This document shows, in pieces, positions 52,166 to 61,445 of a stretch of 64,000 nt of DNA (the first letter of the stretch is position 1; each line of letters starts with the position of its first letter). The position numbers and the translations under genes are program-made. Below the pieces are notes generated by a model. That model made no database searches. It saw only the letters and a list, made by a program, of their open reading frames with translations, and had not been told where the DNA came from. This DNA comes from Streptomyces sp. MNU76 (GTDB lineage Bacteria > Actinomycetota > Actinomycetes > Streptomycetales > Streptomycetaceae): positions 372,001 to 436,000 of the forward strand of contig NZ_JAJKLK010000024.1 of the NCBI RefSeq assembly GCF_020982545.1, in the 5' to 3' direction.

Positions 52166-53029
52166 ATGGCCGACCTGCCCCTCGCCCTCGCGCTCGGCGC
52201 CGGGATGCTCGCCGCCGTCAACCCGTGCGGCTTCGCCCTGCTGCCCGCCTACCTGTCCCTGCTCGTCCTCGGCGACGACAGCCCCAGCCGCACCGTCGCC
52301 GTCGGCCGCGCGCTCGCCGCCACCGCCGCGATGACCCTCGGCTTCGCCGCCTTCTTCGGCCTCTTCGGACTCGTCATCCAGCCCGTCGCCGGCCAGGTCC
52401 AGCAGCACCTGCCCTGGTTCACCATCGCCTTCGGCCTGCTCATCACCACGGCCGGAGCATGGCTCCTCGCCGGCCGCCAACTGCCCGCCCTGGCCCCGAA
52501 ACTCCGCCGCGCCCCCGCCGTCACGCGTTCCGTGCCCTCGATGGCCGTGTTCGGCATGGCGTATGCCACCGCCTCCCTCGGCTGCACCATCGCCCCGTTC
52601 CTCGCCATCGTCGTCTCCGCCTTCCGCAGCAGCTCCACCATGGAAGGCATCGCCCTGTTCACGGCCTACGCCACCGGGATGGGCCTGATCGTCGGCGCCG
52701 CCTCCCTCACCGTCGCCCTCACCCGCACCACCGCCGTCACCCGGCTGCGCCGTCTCGGCGCGATCGCCCCCCGGCTCGGCGGCGGTCTGCTCCTCCTGGT
52801 CGGCGCGTATGTCGCCTACTACGGCTGGTACGAGATCCGCGCCCTGCGTAACCCCACCACCACCGACCCGGTCATCGACACGGCGGCCACCGTCCAGCGA
52901 GCCGTTGCCGACACCCTGGACACCGCCGGTCCAGCCGTGATCGCTGTGTTCTTTGGGACTCTGCTCCTTGCGACACCGCTGGTCCGGCGCTACAGGCGCA
53001 CACGTCGGCGCACCGGCTCCCGAGCGTGA
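52166..53029 (+). CDS. CcdA-type thiol:disulfide transporter
   Basis: 287 residues with six hydrophobic segments. Redox Cys are in AAVNPCGFALLPAYLSLLV (NPCG, about 19-22) and ATASLGCTIAPFLAIVVSA, the pair used by CcdA/DsbD-core proteins to carry reductant across the membrane. The seventh segment VIAVFFGTLLLATPLVRRY and a basic tail follow. It should reduce the upstream TlpA-like lipoprotein. No cytochrome c genes are near, so general thiol repair is as likely as cytochrome maturation. Confidence 0.92.
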   Translation: MADLPLALALGAGMLAAVNPCGFALLPAYLSLLVLGDDSPSRTVAVGRALAATAAMTLGFAAFFGLFGLVIQPVAGQVQQHLPWFTIAFGLLITTAGAWLLAGRQLPALAPKLRRAPAVTRSVPSMAVFGMAYATASLGCTIAPFLAIVVSAFRSSSTMEGIALFTAYATGMGLIVGAASLTVALTRTTAVTRLRRLGAIAPRLGGGLLLLVGAYVAYYGWYEIRALRNPTTTDPVIDTAATVQRAVADTLDTAGPAVIAVFFGTLLLATPLVRRYRRTRRRTGSRA

Positions 53030-53486
53030 TCAGGCACCTTTCGACATACGCCCACGAGACATGGCCTCACACGTGAATCACCCGGTATCGCGATGCATGA
53101 TCGCCAGAGGCACGCCTCCCGGCCTTACCCGGCAAGGGCGCCGAGCCCACCTGCGTTTCATTACCAGCGGCAGCCAGCGCCAGGCCCCAGGCACCTAACG
53201 TTGTACGACTGGAGCGTGAACTCTCATCAAAGCCGATCTGACCTCAGTCCCTCTCCTCCGTGTTTCGGGTGAAGCTCACTCCGAGACCGCGCTTTCACCT
53301 CCGCAGAACCGCGTTACCGCCGTGTTTTCCGTTGCTTGAACGGCCTGACGGCTAGGGGAAATGTCCTTTCCTTTACCCGTGTGGTCGAGTGCCTTCGAAG
53401 GAAAGACACGGAATCCCACCGGAGTCGCGGCCGATTGAACGGATCCCGAAGCGTCCCCCGTACTTCCGGGAAAGGAAGGAAACCCG
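53030..53486. other. 457-nt intergenic region
   Basis: Upstream of the pseudokinase gene. AT-richer than its surroundings in the last 200 nt; no clear promoter hexamers or conserved ORF. Confidence 0.5.
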
Positions 53487-55132
53487 GTGTCTCAGCGAAG
53501 GACGACCGTGGTCAAGGCGCATGTGTCCACGCACGAGTTGATTGCCGGAAGGTACCGGCTCATCGACATCGTGCACCGTGAGACCAACCGCGTCAGCTGG
53601 CACGGTGAGGACGTGCAAGAGGGGCGTCCGTGCCTGGTCACCCGGATCGGTCTCCCCGCCCACCTGGGCGAGGAGGAGGCGGTGCAGGCCGCGGACCGGG
53701 TGGTGCGTATGTCGGAGACGATGGCGCGGGTCAGCCCCGGCCGGGTGGCCGCGGTCCTTGACGCGCTGACGGAGGCTGGCTCCTTGTGGACCGTCTCCGA
53801 GTGGGTCGACGGACTGCCGCTCGGTCAGCTCGTAGATCAGGACGGTCCGTTCGACCCGGTCGCGACGGCCGCGGTCGCACTGCAGTTACTCGACGTGCTG
53901 GAGGCCGCGCACGGCGAGGGCATCACGCACGGCGAACTCAGCCCGGGGCAGGTGTTCCTCCGGGAGCAAGGCCACGTGGTAGTCACCGGCTTCGGACTGG
54001 CGGGGGCAACCCTCGTGCCCAGGCTGGCGGCACCGTCGTACGCCTCTCCCGAGCAGGCCCGGGACGAGCGCATCGGCCCTGCGGCCGATCTGTGGGCCCT
54101 GGGCGCCATCCTGTACACGATGCTCGAGGGAAGGCCGCCGTACCGGGACCCGGACTGGTCGGCGAGCACCCCACGTGGCGCGGCCCGGCTGCCGCTCGGG
54201 AGCACGCTGCGGGCGGGCCCGCTCGCAGCCACAGTCCAGGGGCTGCTGCGCACGGACTCCTGGGAGCGGCTGACGCGGACCACGGTGCGCCAGAGCCTGA
54301 ACCGCGTGCTGGAGCAGGATCCGCACGCCGTCGTGGCGGCATCCCGGCTGCGGCGGGCCCGTGCCGTGGCCCGGCGCCTGCGGCCACGGCGGAGCGGACG
54401 TGCCATGGCCGCAGGGACGGCGCTGGCCGTGGCCGCGGTGGCGATCACAGCCCTGGCTGTGACTCACCGGCCGCCCCACACCGAGGAGACTACGGGCGGG
54501 GGCACGCAGACCCAGCCGCCGGTGTCCACCGCATCCGCGGCCCAGGACGCCGGCGAGTCGGCCGACGCGAGTACTCGCCCGTCCGACGCGTCCTCGGGCC
54601 CCTTCACCCCGCTCCGACGGCCACCGCCGCTCCGTCCCCTCCCGCCGCGTCCGTCGACGCGCTCCCGGAGGGGTACTGGATGTACCGTGCGCCCGAGGGG
54701 TTCTCCGTGGCATTGCCCAAAGGCTGGAAGCGGCTGAGCACCCGGAAGCAGGGCGATGTGGCGTACCGGGTCACCTTCGGATCGGAGGGCGACGCGCGCA
54801 CACTCGCGGTGACGTACAGCACGCGGGCCGGTTCGGACCCGGTCGCAGTCTGGCGCGACGACGTTGAGCCCGCGCTGCGCCGGCAGGCGGGTTTCCAGCG
54901 GATCGGCGCGATCGAGGCAACGACGTACCAGGGGTACGAGGCTGCCGACATGGAGTGGTTCTCGGACACCGACGGCCAACGGGGCCGCACCTTCGGGCGG
55001 GGCTTCCTCCTCGGCGGACACCGCAGTTTCTCACTGCGCTGGACGACGCCGTCCGCCGACTGGGCCAAGGCCGCCAACCGCCAAGCGCTGGAGACGTTCC
55101 TCGGGACCTTTCGTCCGGACCCGGCCGTCTGA
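53487..55132 (+). CDS. membrane-anchored pseudokinase (one-base frameshift)
   Basis: GTG 53487 (AAGGA upstream). Kinase-like cytoplasmic domain about 20-285: YRLIDIVHRETNRVSWHGE, GITHGELSPGQVFL where HRD is HGE, VVVTGFGLA where DFG is GFG, then SYASPEQARDERIGPAADL and WALGAILYTMLEGRPPYRD. Loss of the catalytic and metal Asp makes activity unlikely. One membrane helix (about 305-327, GTALAVAAVAITALAV), then a Ser/Thr/Pro-rich linker. A C missing from the run 54607-54610 joins it to APTATAAPSPPAASVD and a 160-residue external domain (GYWMYRAPEGFSVALPKGW to LETFLGTFRPDPAV), giving 548 residues. Confidence 0.85.
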
Positions 55133-55928
55133 GGCCGACGGTCCGCAGTCCCTGCCCCGGCGCACGGAGACTGGCATCACATGGCGTCGATCCGATACAC
55201 CAAGATGACCCGGCAGGCCGGCCCATGTGGACCGGGTCGGCCCCTCTGGTGCGGTGCCAGGGCTTTCCGGGTCGCCGCTCCAGGACGAGGGCGGCGGCGG
55301 AGATCGACGGCAGGCGGTGCGGGCTGCGGCGGCGACCGGGGAAAGGTGCGCCAGGACTTCGGCGTCGCGACACTCCAACCCGGCTCGGGGCCCGTACGAC
55401 AAGTCATTGTGGGGACGGTTCGGGTGGCGACCTGCCCCACCCTCCGGGCGGACGGGTGCGCCGGCTCTCGTGGGCGGTCTCTGCTGCGCGAGGGCCACCA
55501 GTGGCACGGTGCCTGGCGTGAGCGCACATCACGTCGACCGGCTGAGCACCGAAGAACGAGTACGAGGGTTTCCCGCTGTCTCGCCGACGGCACGTACATC
55601 CGGTTGACGCACCGCACCTGTGCCTTGGGTGAACTCCGATGCCGGTAGAGAGTCGGCGGCCTCGGGCTCGCGTCGTCGCGGCGGTGACGCGCACGCCCGG
55701 CGGTCACCATCGGTCCCGAGCATGGTGCGGTTGGGCCGTGGCCTCCATCCGGATCCACCCCTGCTGACCCATGGCGGTCCCCGTGAGGCAGGGGTGCGGA
55801 CCTGGGACGTCCTGCCCGCAGGTGCTTCGCAGGACGCGACAGGGAAATGCCGACGACAAACCAGTGCGTGCGCGCTTCTCCAAGCGGCGTCCGGCCCTGT
55901 GGACCGTGTCCCGCGCCGGTCCGGACCT
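55133..55928. other. 796-nt region without a clear gene
   Basis: Between the pseudokinase and the convergent membrane protein gene. Open frames are short or Arg/Pro-rich and no family motif was seen; probably decayed sequence. Confidence 0.5.
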
Positions 55929-57362
55929 TCACCAGCCGGTGAGCAGCAGGTGGTTGACGAGCAGTGCGAGCGCGGCCTGTGCGGCCAGCCAAGCGCGGGG
56001 CCGGGGGAGCAGGGCGCCCGCCGCGAGCAGCCAGACGGCGAAGGGCAGCCAGATCCGTTCGGTCTCCGCCTTGCTCATACCCGACAGGTCGGCGACGAGA
56101 AGTGCGACAAGAGCGAGGAGCACCAGCAGGGCCAGGCGGAGTTCGGGAGTGTGACGGGGCGTGTTGTGGACGGGCAAGGAGCGTGCGCGTGCCCGGATCG
56201 GCCTGAGCCGCTCGCGTTCACGGACGAGTACGGCCGCTATCCGTCGCAGCCCCGCCACCGTGGCCGGGCCAACCACCAGCACGGTGCAGGCGAGGTTCGC
56301 CCACACCCAGTAGCCGTAGGGTCTGAACCCGCCGGCTCCCTGGTAGTAGCGTTCGACGAGCAGGTGGTATGCCTCCCACCAGTCGAAGCCCACGAATGTG
56401 AAGGCCAGCGGTACGACGGCGGTTCCCGCGAACAGGATGGGCAGTGCCCTGAGCCTCCTTCGCCCGAGGACCAGCACCCCTGCCCCGATCACCGCGAACA
56501 GCGTGAGCCCGTACGAGAGGTAGCAGACCAGGCCGAACAGCAGGCCCGCGCTGAACGCGGCAGTCCACGACCGGCGTTTCGTCCGTGCCGTCCCCGCGAG
56601 TGCGACGAGGGCAACGAACCACGCGGCGACAGCCGCGAAGTAGCCGTCGGCCGACGTCCCCATCCATACGGCGGCAGGTGCGAGTACCAGGAAGGGTGCC
56701 GCCTGGCGGGCCAGGGCCTCATCGGCCAGCGCCCGCGCGGTGACGAGGACGGCGACCGCCGTGGTCGCCCCGACGGTGATGACCCATACCCCGGCCCATG
56801 CGCCTCCGCCCAGACCGATCCGGTCCAGGTAGACGAAGGTGAGGGTGGCGGCCGGGGGGTGACCGGCGATGTGCGGGGGCCAGTGATCGGGTGAGTGCAG
56901 CAGTATGTGGTTCGTGAAGTCTCGCAATGTCGCGGGGATGTCGTTGAAGCGGTCGATGACCTGGAGGTACTCGTACCGGGTGGTCAGCCGTCGGGCGATG
57001 CCCCGGTGCCAGCCGTCGATGAGCGCGAGGGAGAACGTCCAGGTGGTCGCGGTGGCCCAGGAGGCGAGTAGCAGGGCGCGCCATGGCAGGCGTGCGGCGA
57101 CGGCGGGGCCGTAGGCCACGACGACCACCGCGACGGTGAGCGCGGCCGGGGTACCGGGGCCGAGGTGGGGAAGCCAGTTCGCGTACAGGGGTGGCCAGCC
57201 GACGTGGAGGACGTCCTTCGACCGCTTGATGGCGACACCGACCAGCGCGGCCGTCAGGACGAGCAGTGCGGCGCCTGCCACGGCGTACAGGTCGCGGTGG
57301 AGATCGCGGCGAAGGCCGGGGCTGGTGTCGCCACGCAGGTTGCTGCGGAGATCACGGTTCAC
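55929..57362 (-). CDS. GT-C-like polytopic membrane protein
   Basis: 477 residues from GTG 57362, with about eleven hydrophobic segments (for example DLYAVAGAALLVLTAALVGV, AALTVAVVVVAYGPAVAA, WTAAFSAGLLFGLVCYLSY, WLAAQAALALLVNHLLL). The loop HSPDHWPPHIAGHPPAATL, with an acidic/aromatic first external loop, resembles GT-C glycosyltransferases that use polyprenyl-phosphate sugars. Acceptor unknown. Its promoter carries the shared direct-repeat box at 57413-57429, placing it in the regulon of the nearby two-component system with the GT2 and epimerase genes. Confidence 0.8.
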   Translation of the reverse strand: MNRDLRSNLRGDTSPGLRRDLHRDLYAVAGAALLVLTAALVGVAIKRSKDVLHVGWPPLYANWLPHLGPGTPAALTVAVVVVAYGPAVAARLPWRALLLASWATATTWTFSLALIDGWHRGIARRLTTRYEYLQVIDRFNDIPATLRDFTNHILLHSPDHWPPHIAGHPPAATLTFVYLDRIGLGGGAWAGVWVITVGATTAVAVLVTARALADEALARQAAPFLVLAPAAVWMGTSADGYFAAVAAWFVALVALAGTARTKRRSWTAAFSAGLLFGLVCYLSYGLTLFAVIGAGVLVLGRRRLRALPILFAGTAVVPLAFTFVGFDWWEAYHLLVERYYQGAGGFRPYGYWVWANLACTVLVVGPATVAGLRRIAAVLVRERERLRPIRARARSLPVHNTPRHTPELRLALLVLLALVALLVADLSGMSKAETERIWLPFAVWLLAAGALLPRPRAWLAAQAALALLVNHLLLTGW

Positions 57363-57368
57363 GCGTGA

Positions 57369-57429
57369 ACGTTAGGCCGGACGGCGGCGGCCGGGCCCGG
57401 ATCGGATGGGGACGTCAGCATTTCGTCAT
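57369..57429 (-). promoter_or_regulatory. leaderless promoter with response-regulator box
   Basis: Box ATGACG-AAATG-CTGACG (57429-57413) and -10 hexamer TAACGT (57374-57369), then six nt to the GTG. Box start to start codon is 67 nt, as at three other promoters here. Confidence 0.65.
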
Positions 57430-57534
57430 GGTTCACGGACGCGGTGCGTGCCGACCACCCGCGTAGCCCTGCTGGTCCTGACCGATCGCGGGGCCGGGCG
57501 AGCGCCTTCTCGCGCAGAGGCATAAGCCGGACGT

Positions 57535-57645
57535 TCGTACTACTGGCCCGTTCTCCGTCTGCAGGACGGCACTCAGGAGTTCGACGCCGGCCGGCAGGGC
57601 GGTGGCGCCGAGGGCAACGTGGGCAGGATCCTCACCGCGTCGTAG
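57535..57645 (+). pseudogene. fragment of a DUF1996 gene
   Basis: SYYWPVLRLQDGTQEFDA, then GRQGGGAEGNVGRILTA, stop. It corresponds to the central part (SSYYWPVLRLQDGTKEF region) of the intact DUF1996 protein at 14315-15784 but with about 25% substitutions. No start or flanking homology; a relic of a second copy. Confidence 0.7.
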
Positions 57646-57966
57646 GTGACGCTCGAGCGGCCAGGCCCCGCGCTGGTTCCCGGTGCTCGATGTCTGTGCA
57701 CTCCGGCGTGGGCTGCGTCGACCGGACCCGTGCTCACCCTTACGAGACCGGCGTGGCCGCCGACCGCCGGAGGAAGGGGCGCGCCGTGCAGGGCGCGTTG
57801 ACCACCGCGCCGCTTCGCAGGCACCGGTCCGAGCCGATGCTGTCCGCGCCCGGGGCACGCCTGGTCAGCCGCTGCTCCCTTGACATCTCCCAGGGTCCGG
57901 GGGCGTTCCGACTTCGTAAGGAGCGCACACATTCCCCGGCGGCCTGGCACCGGGTGGGATGGAGAC
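57646..57966. other. 321-nt intergenic region
   Basis: Upstream of the oxidoreductase gene. A CTTACG half-site on the minus strand (near 57912-57917) resembles half of the shared box, but the second half is poor and the spacing does not fit. No gene seen. Confidence 0.45.
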
Positions 57967-59103
57967 ATGAAACTGCGTGTCTCTTCGCCGGTGTTCAAGG
58001 GCAGCCTGCATGACGCCCGCACGGCGACCTCCATCGGCCGGCTGCTGGGGGCGGCGTTCTTCGTCTGCTTCGCCACCGGGCTGGTCAGCCACTTCATGCA
58101 ACACCCGCCGGGCTGGCTGGCCCACGACATCCCCAGCCGCCCGGCGTGGGGGTACCGGTTCACCCAGGGGCTGCACGTCGCCTCCGGCATCGCGGCGGTT
58201 CCCCTGCTGCTGGCCAAGCTGTGGACGGTCTACCCGCGGTTGTTCGCGCGGCCGCCGCTGCGGTCGTTCCGGCACGCGCTGGAGCGTCTGTCGATCGCGA
58301 TGCTGGTGGCCGGCGCCGTCTTCGAGCTGGCGAGCGGGCTGTTGAACACGGTTCAGTGGTACCCGTGGCCGTTCTCGTTCGTACCGGTGCACTACGCGGT
58401 GGCGTGGCTGGTGACGGGGGCGCTGGTGCTGCACATCGCGGTCAAGGCGCCGGAGATCCGGGCGCACTGGAGTCGGCGGTCGCCGGGGACTCTCACACTG
58501 CCGGCGCGGGACGAGGCCGACCGGCGGTCGCTGCTGGCCGCGGTGGGGGCAGCTGTCGGGGCTGTCACCCTCACCACGGTGGGCCAGTCCTTCACCCCGT
58601 TGAAGGACTTGATCCTGTTCGCGCCCCGTCACCCCGATCGGGGTCCGCAGGGTCTGCCCGTCAACCGGACGGCCGCTGCGGCCGGGGTGGGCCGGATCGC
58701 CGACGAGGAGTACCGCCTGGTCGTGGACGGCCCGCGGCGGTACACCCTGACGTTGGACGAGCTGCGCGCACTGCCGCAGCACGAGGCGGAGCTGCCGATC
58801 GCGTGCGTGGAAGGCTGGAGCAAGTCGGCGCACTGGTCGGGTGTGCGGGTCGTGGATCTGCTGGAGCGGGCGGGCGCGCGGCCGGACGCACGGGTGCGGG
58901 TGGTGTCCTTGCAACTGCGTGGTGGCTACCGGGTGTCGGAGATGGGGCAGGAGCACGCCCGGGATCCGCTGACTCTGCTCGCCCTGCGCCTGAACGGAGG
59001 GGAACTCGACCCCGACCACGGCTACCCGGTGCGGCTCATCGCGCCGAACCGGCCCGGTGTGCTGCAGACCAAGTGGGTGGGTCGGCTGGAGGTGCTGTCG
59101 TGA
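57967..59103 (+). CDS. haem-membrane/molybdopterin (sulfite-oxidase fold) oxidoreductase
   Basis: 378 residues from ATG 57967. N-terminal half: four membrane helices with His residues (GLVSHFMQHPPGWLAH, GLHVASGIAAVPLLLAKL, VPVHYAVAWLVTGALVLHI) like b-type cytochromes. C-terminal half (about 205-378) is an oxidoreductase molybdopterin domain: YTLTLDELRALPQHE, LPIACVEGWSKSAHWSGVR with the Mo-ligand Cys, RGGYRVSEMG and the substrate-side YPVRLIAPNRPGVLQTKWV. It fuses a membrane electron conduit to a YedY-like catalytic unit. Overlaps the next small membrane gene by 4 nt. Substrate unknown; the neighbours suggest an envelope role. Confidence 0.88.
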   Translation: MKLRVSSPVFKGSLHDARTATSIGRLLGAAFFVCFATGLVSHFMQHPPGWLAHDIPSRPAWGYRFTQGLHVASGIAAVPLLLAKLWTVYPRLFARPPLRSFRHALERLSIAMLVAGAVFELASGLLNTVQWYPWPFSFVPVHYAVAWLVTGALVLHIAVKAPEIRAHWSRRSPGTLTLPARDEADRRSLLAAVGAAVGAVTLTTVGQSFTPLKDLILFAPRHPDRGPQGLPVNRTAAAAGVGRIADEEYRLVVDGPRRYTLTLDELRALPQHEAELPIACVEGWSKSAHWSGVRVVDLLERAGARPDARVRVVSLQLRGGYRVSEMGQEHARDPLTLLALRLNGGELDPDHGYPVRLIAPNRPGVLQTKWVGRLEVLS

Positions 59104-59501
59104 GGGCGACGCGGGTCCTCGCGGGCGTGGCCGGTGTAGCACTCATGGGCTTCGGTGTGTCGCTGTTGCTGGAAGTCCGTGACCTGACCGGCGTTCTGGT
59201 CTGGCTGGGAGGGGCGGTCGTCCTCCACGACGTGGTGATCGCGCCGCTGGTGCTGCTGGCCGGACTGGTGGCGGTGCGCGGTCGTGCGCGTGGTCCCGTG
59301 CGCGGGGCGCTGGTTGTCGCGGGCGCCTTGACGGTGGTGGCGTTGCCCGCCCTGCTCCGCCCGGGACGAACGGCCAACTCCTCCGTGCTGCCGCTGGATT
59401 ACCCGCGCAACTGGATGATCGCACTGGTCGTCGTGGCCGCGGGGACAGCGCTCGTCCTGGCCGCTCGGGGACTCATCCGCCGTCGGCGGCCGCCTACCTG
59501 A
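59100..59501 (+). CDS. small membrane protein
   Basis: 133 residues, GTG overlapping the oxidoreductase stop. Four hydrophobic segments (LAGVAGVALMGFGVSLLL, VLVWLGGAVVLHDVVIAPL, LVVAGALTVVALPALL, WMIALVVVAAGTALVLAA). The His-Asp-Val motif in AVVLHDVVIAPLVLLAG is the only notable polar site within a helix. Translational coupling suggests it is a subunit or assembly partner of the oxidoreductase. Family not recognised. Confidence 0.75.
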   Translation: MRATRVLAGVAGVALMGFGVSLLLEVRDLTGVLVWLGGAVVLHDVVIAPLVLLAGLVAVRGRARGPVRGALVVAGALTVVALPALLRPGRTANSSVLPLDYPRNWMIALVVVAAGTALVLAARGLIRRRRPPT

Positions 59502-59527
59502 GGAAGGCGGCGGCCGCGCCGCGCCGT

Positions 59528-59588
59528 CTTACGGGTGTCTTACGCCTTCCCGCCCGACGGTGCCGCTGAGCAGAGGGCCTCCTACGGT
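59528..59588 (+). promoter_or_regulatory. leaderless promoter with response-regulator box
   Basis: CTTACG-GGTGT-CTTACG (59528-59544) and -10 TACGGT (59583-59588), then six nt to ATG 59595; box-to-start 67 nt. Confidence 0.65.
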
Positions 59589-59594
59589 GACCGG

Positions 59595-60215
59595 ATGCGA
59601 TCCCTCCGTGTTCTTCGTTCAACGGCGCTGGTGACGGCCGCGCCACTGATGCTGGCCGTCGCGGGTCTGCTGCATCCGCGGCATCTGACGGCGGCGACGG
59701 CAGGTGACTGGGCGGGACTGCACATCGCCCTGCTGCCCGTGTTCCCTCTTCTGGCGCTCGGCCTGATCGTCCCGTTGTGGGGCAGGCCGGGCCGGGATGC
59801 CGAGGGTGCCCTGACGGTGCTCGCGTGGTCCGGGTGCCTGGTCTACGCGGCGTACTACTCCGGGCTCGACGCGGTGGCGGGGATCTCCGCCGGCACCGTG
59901 GTGGATCACGGCATCCGTGGCGCTGCCGGGCGGCTGTTCGCGGTCGGCGGCGACCTGGGCCGGACGGGGGTGTACGCGCTGGCCGTGGCCTGCCTCGCCA
60001 CGTGCGCGGTGCTGTGGCGCCGGCACGGGGCACGGGTCCTGCCCGGAACCGTGGTGCTCCTCGTCGCCTGCTGGTTCTTCGTCGACAGCCACATCTTCTG
60101 GCCGCGGGGCGTGTTCACCATGCTCGGCTTCGCCGTCGGCTTCGCCCTGCTGACGGTGGCGACGTACCAGCCGGCGAAGAACACGGCACGAACCGAGATG
60201 CCTGCGAACCGCTGA
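59595..60215 (+). CDS. integral membrane protein of unknown function
   Basis: 206 residues from ATG 59595 with six hydrophobic segments (TALVTAAPLMLAVAGLLHP, LHIALLPVFPLLALGLIV, VLAWSGCLVYAAYYSG, GVYALAVACLATCAVLW, TVVLLVACWFFVDSH, FTMLGFAVGFALLTVAT). The motifs HPRHLTAATAGDWAGLH and VDSHIFWPRGVFTML are polar and conserved-looking. Not recognised. Belongs to the boxed promoter set; the transcript should be leaderless. Confidence 0.75.
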   Translation: MRSLRVLRSTALVTAAPLMLAVAGLLHPRHLTAATAGDWAGLHIALLPVFPLLALGLIVPLWGRPGRDAEGALTVLAWSGCLVYAAYYSGLDAVAGISAGTVVDHGIRGAAGRLFAVGGDLGRTGVYALAVACLATCAVLWRRHGARVLPGTVVLLVACWFFVDSHIFWPRGVFTMLGFAVGFALLTVATYQPAKNTARTEMPANR

Positions 60216-60219
60216 AAGG

Positions 60220-60280
60220 CTTACGAACCGCTGACGTTCCCGAGCCGATCGGCCCGCGAGCGGATGGACGGCCCTACGGT
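60220..60280 (+). promoter_or_regulatory. leaderless promoter with response-regulator box
   Basis: CTTACG-AACCG-CTGACG (60220-60236) and -10 TACGGT (60275-60280), then six nt to ATG 60287; box-to-start 67 nt. A degenerate further copy lies 18 nt upstream. Confidence 0.65.
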
Positions 60281-60286
60281 CGGAAC

Positions 60287-61339
60287 ATGTTGATCGTGGT
60301 CACCGGAGGCGCTGGCTTCATCGGCTCGCACGTCGTCACCGCCCTCATCGGCGCCGGGCACGCGGTGCGCGTCCTCGACGCACTGCTGCCCGCCGCCCAC
60401 CGCATCCCGCCGCAGATCCCTCCCGGGGTGGACTGGCGGCACGCGGACATCCGAGACAGGGCGGCCGTCACCGACGCCGTGCGGGGCGTGGACGCAGTCT
60501 GTCACCAGGCCGCGATGGTCGGCCTCGGCAAGGACTTCGCCGACGCGCCCGACTACGTCGGCTGCAACGATCTCGGCACCGCGGTGCTGCTGGCCGGCAT
60601 GGCGGAAGCCCGGGTGAGGCGCCTGGTACTGGCGAGTTCGATGGTGGTGTACGACGAGGGACACTACGCATGTTCCCGGCACGGCGTGGTCCGGCCGGGG
60701 CCGCGCCTGGTGGCGGACCTGGAGGTGGGGCGCTTCGAACCGCCGTGTCCGCACTGCGGTGAGCCGCTCACCGGCGGGCTGGTGGACGAGGACGCGCCCG
60801 CGGACCCGCGCAATGTGTACGCCGCCACGAAGCTCGCCCAGGAGCATCTGGCCGCCGCGTGGGCGCGGGCCACGGACGGCAAGGTCTCCGCCCTGCGCTA
60901 CCACAACGTCTACGGCCCCGGCATGCCGCGCGACACCCCGTACGCCGGGGTCGCGTCCCTGTTCCGGTCCGCGCTGGCGCGCGGGGAGGTCCCGCGCGTG
61001 TTCGAGGACGGCGGGCAGCGGCGGGACTTCGTGCACGTCCGGGACGTGGCCGGGGCCAACCTCGCCGCGCTCGACGGCGTGCCTGGCCTCCCGGAAGGCG
61101 GGCTGCGAGCGTACAACGTCGGCAGCGGGGAGCCGCACACCGTGGGGGAGATGGCCACCGCGCTGGCCGCGTCGTACGGCGACCGCGTACCGGTCGTCAC
61201 CGGCGAGTTCCGGCTCGGCGACGTCCGCCACATCACGGCCTCCTCACGACGTCTCCGCGAGGAACTGGGGTGGAAGCCGCAGGTCGCCTTCGCGGAAGGG
61301 ATGGCGGAGTTCGCGGTGGCACCCCTACGAGCCGGATGA
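60287..61339 (+). CDS. NAD-dependent epimerase/dehydratase with Cys-rich insertion
   Basis: 350 residues. Extended-SDR sugar-nucleotide enzyme: VVTGGAGFIGSHVVTALIG, catalytic Ser/Thr in VLASSMVVYD, YAATKLAQEHL (YxxxK), and VRDVAGANLAAL. Between the Ser and Tyr parts is an insertion HYACSRHGVVRPG ... PPCPHCGEPLTGG with three Cys and two His able to bind zinc, absent from standard GalE. Probably makes an NDP-sugar for the GT2 or GT-C glycosyltransferases nearby. Promoter in the boxed set. Confidence 0.9.
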   Translation: MLIVVTGGAGFIGSHVVTALIGAGHAVRVLDALLPAAHRIPPQIPPGVDWRHADIRDRAAVTDAVRGVDAVCHQAAMVGLGKDFADAPDYVGCNDLGTAVLLAGMAEARVRRLVLASSMVVYDEGHYACSRHGVVRPGPRLVADLEVGRFEPPCPHCGEPLTGGLVDEDAPADPRNVYAATKLAQEHLAAAWARATDGKVSALRYHNVYGPGMPRDTPYAGVASLFRSALARGEVPRVFEDGGQRRDFVHVRDVAGANLAALDGVPGLPEGGLRAYNVGSGEPHTVGEMATALAASYGDRVPVVTGEFRLGDVRHITASSRRLREELGWKPQVAFAEGMAEFAVAPLRAG

Positions 61340-61445
61340 GTCCGGCCGGACGTCGAGTCGGCCCAGGGGGAGTGCAGGGACCGGCCGGGCTTCGTCCGGT
61401 CGGTCCGCTCGTCCGGACGATCACGGATCGTTCTCGCCCCGGACC

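Noticed and set aside
53487..54460. Active Ser/Thr protein kinase
   Set aside because: Catalytic HRD Asp and metal DFG Asp are both replaced.
57900..57967. Fifth member of the boxed regulon at the molybdenum oxidoreductase gene
   Set aside because: Only a half-site on the opposite strand and no correct 67-nt spacing or -10.
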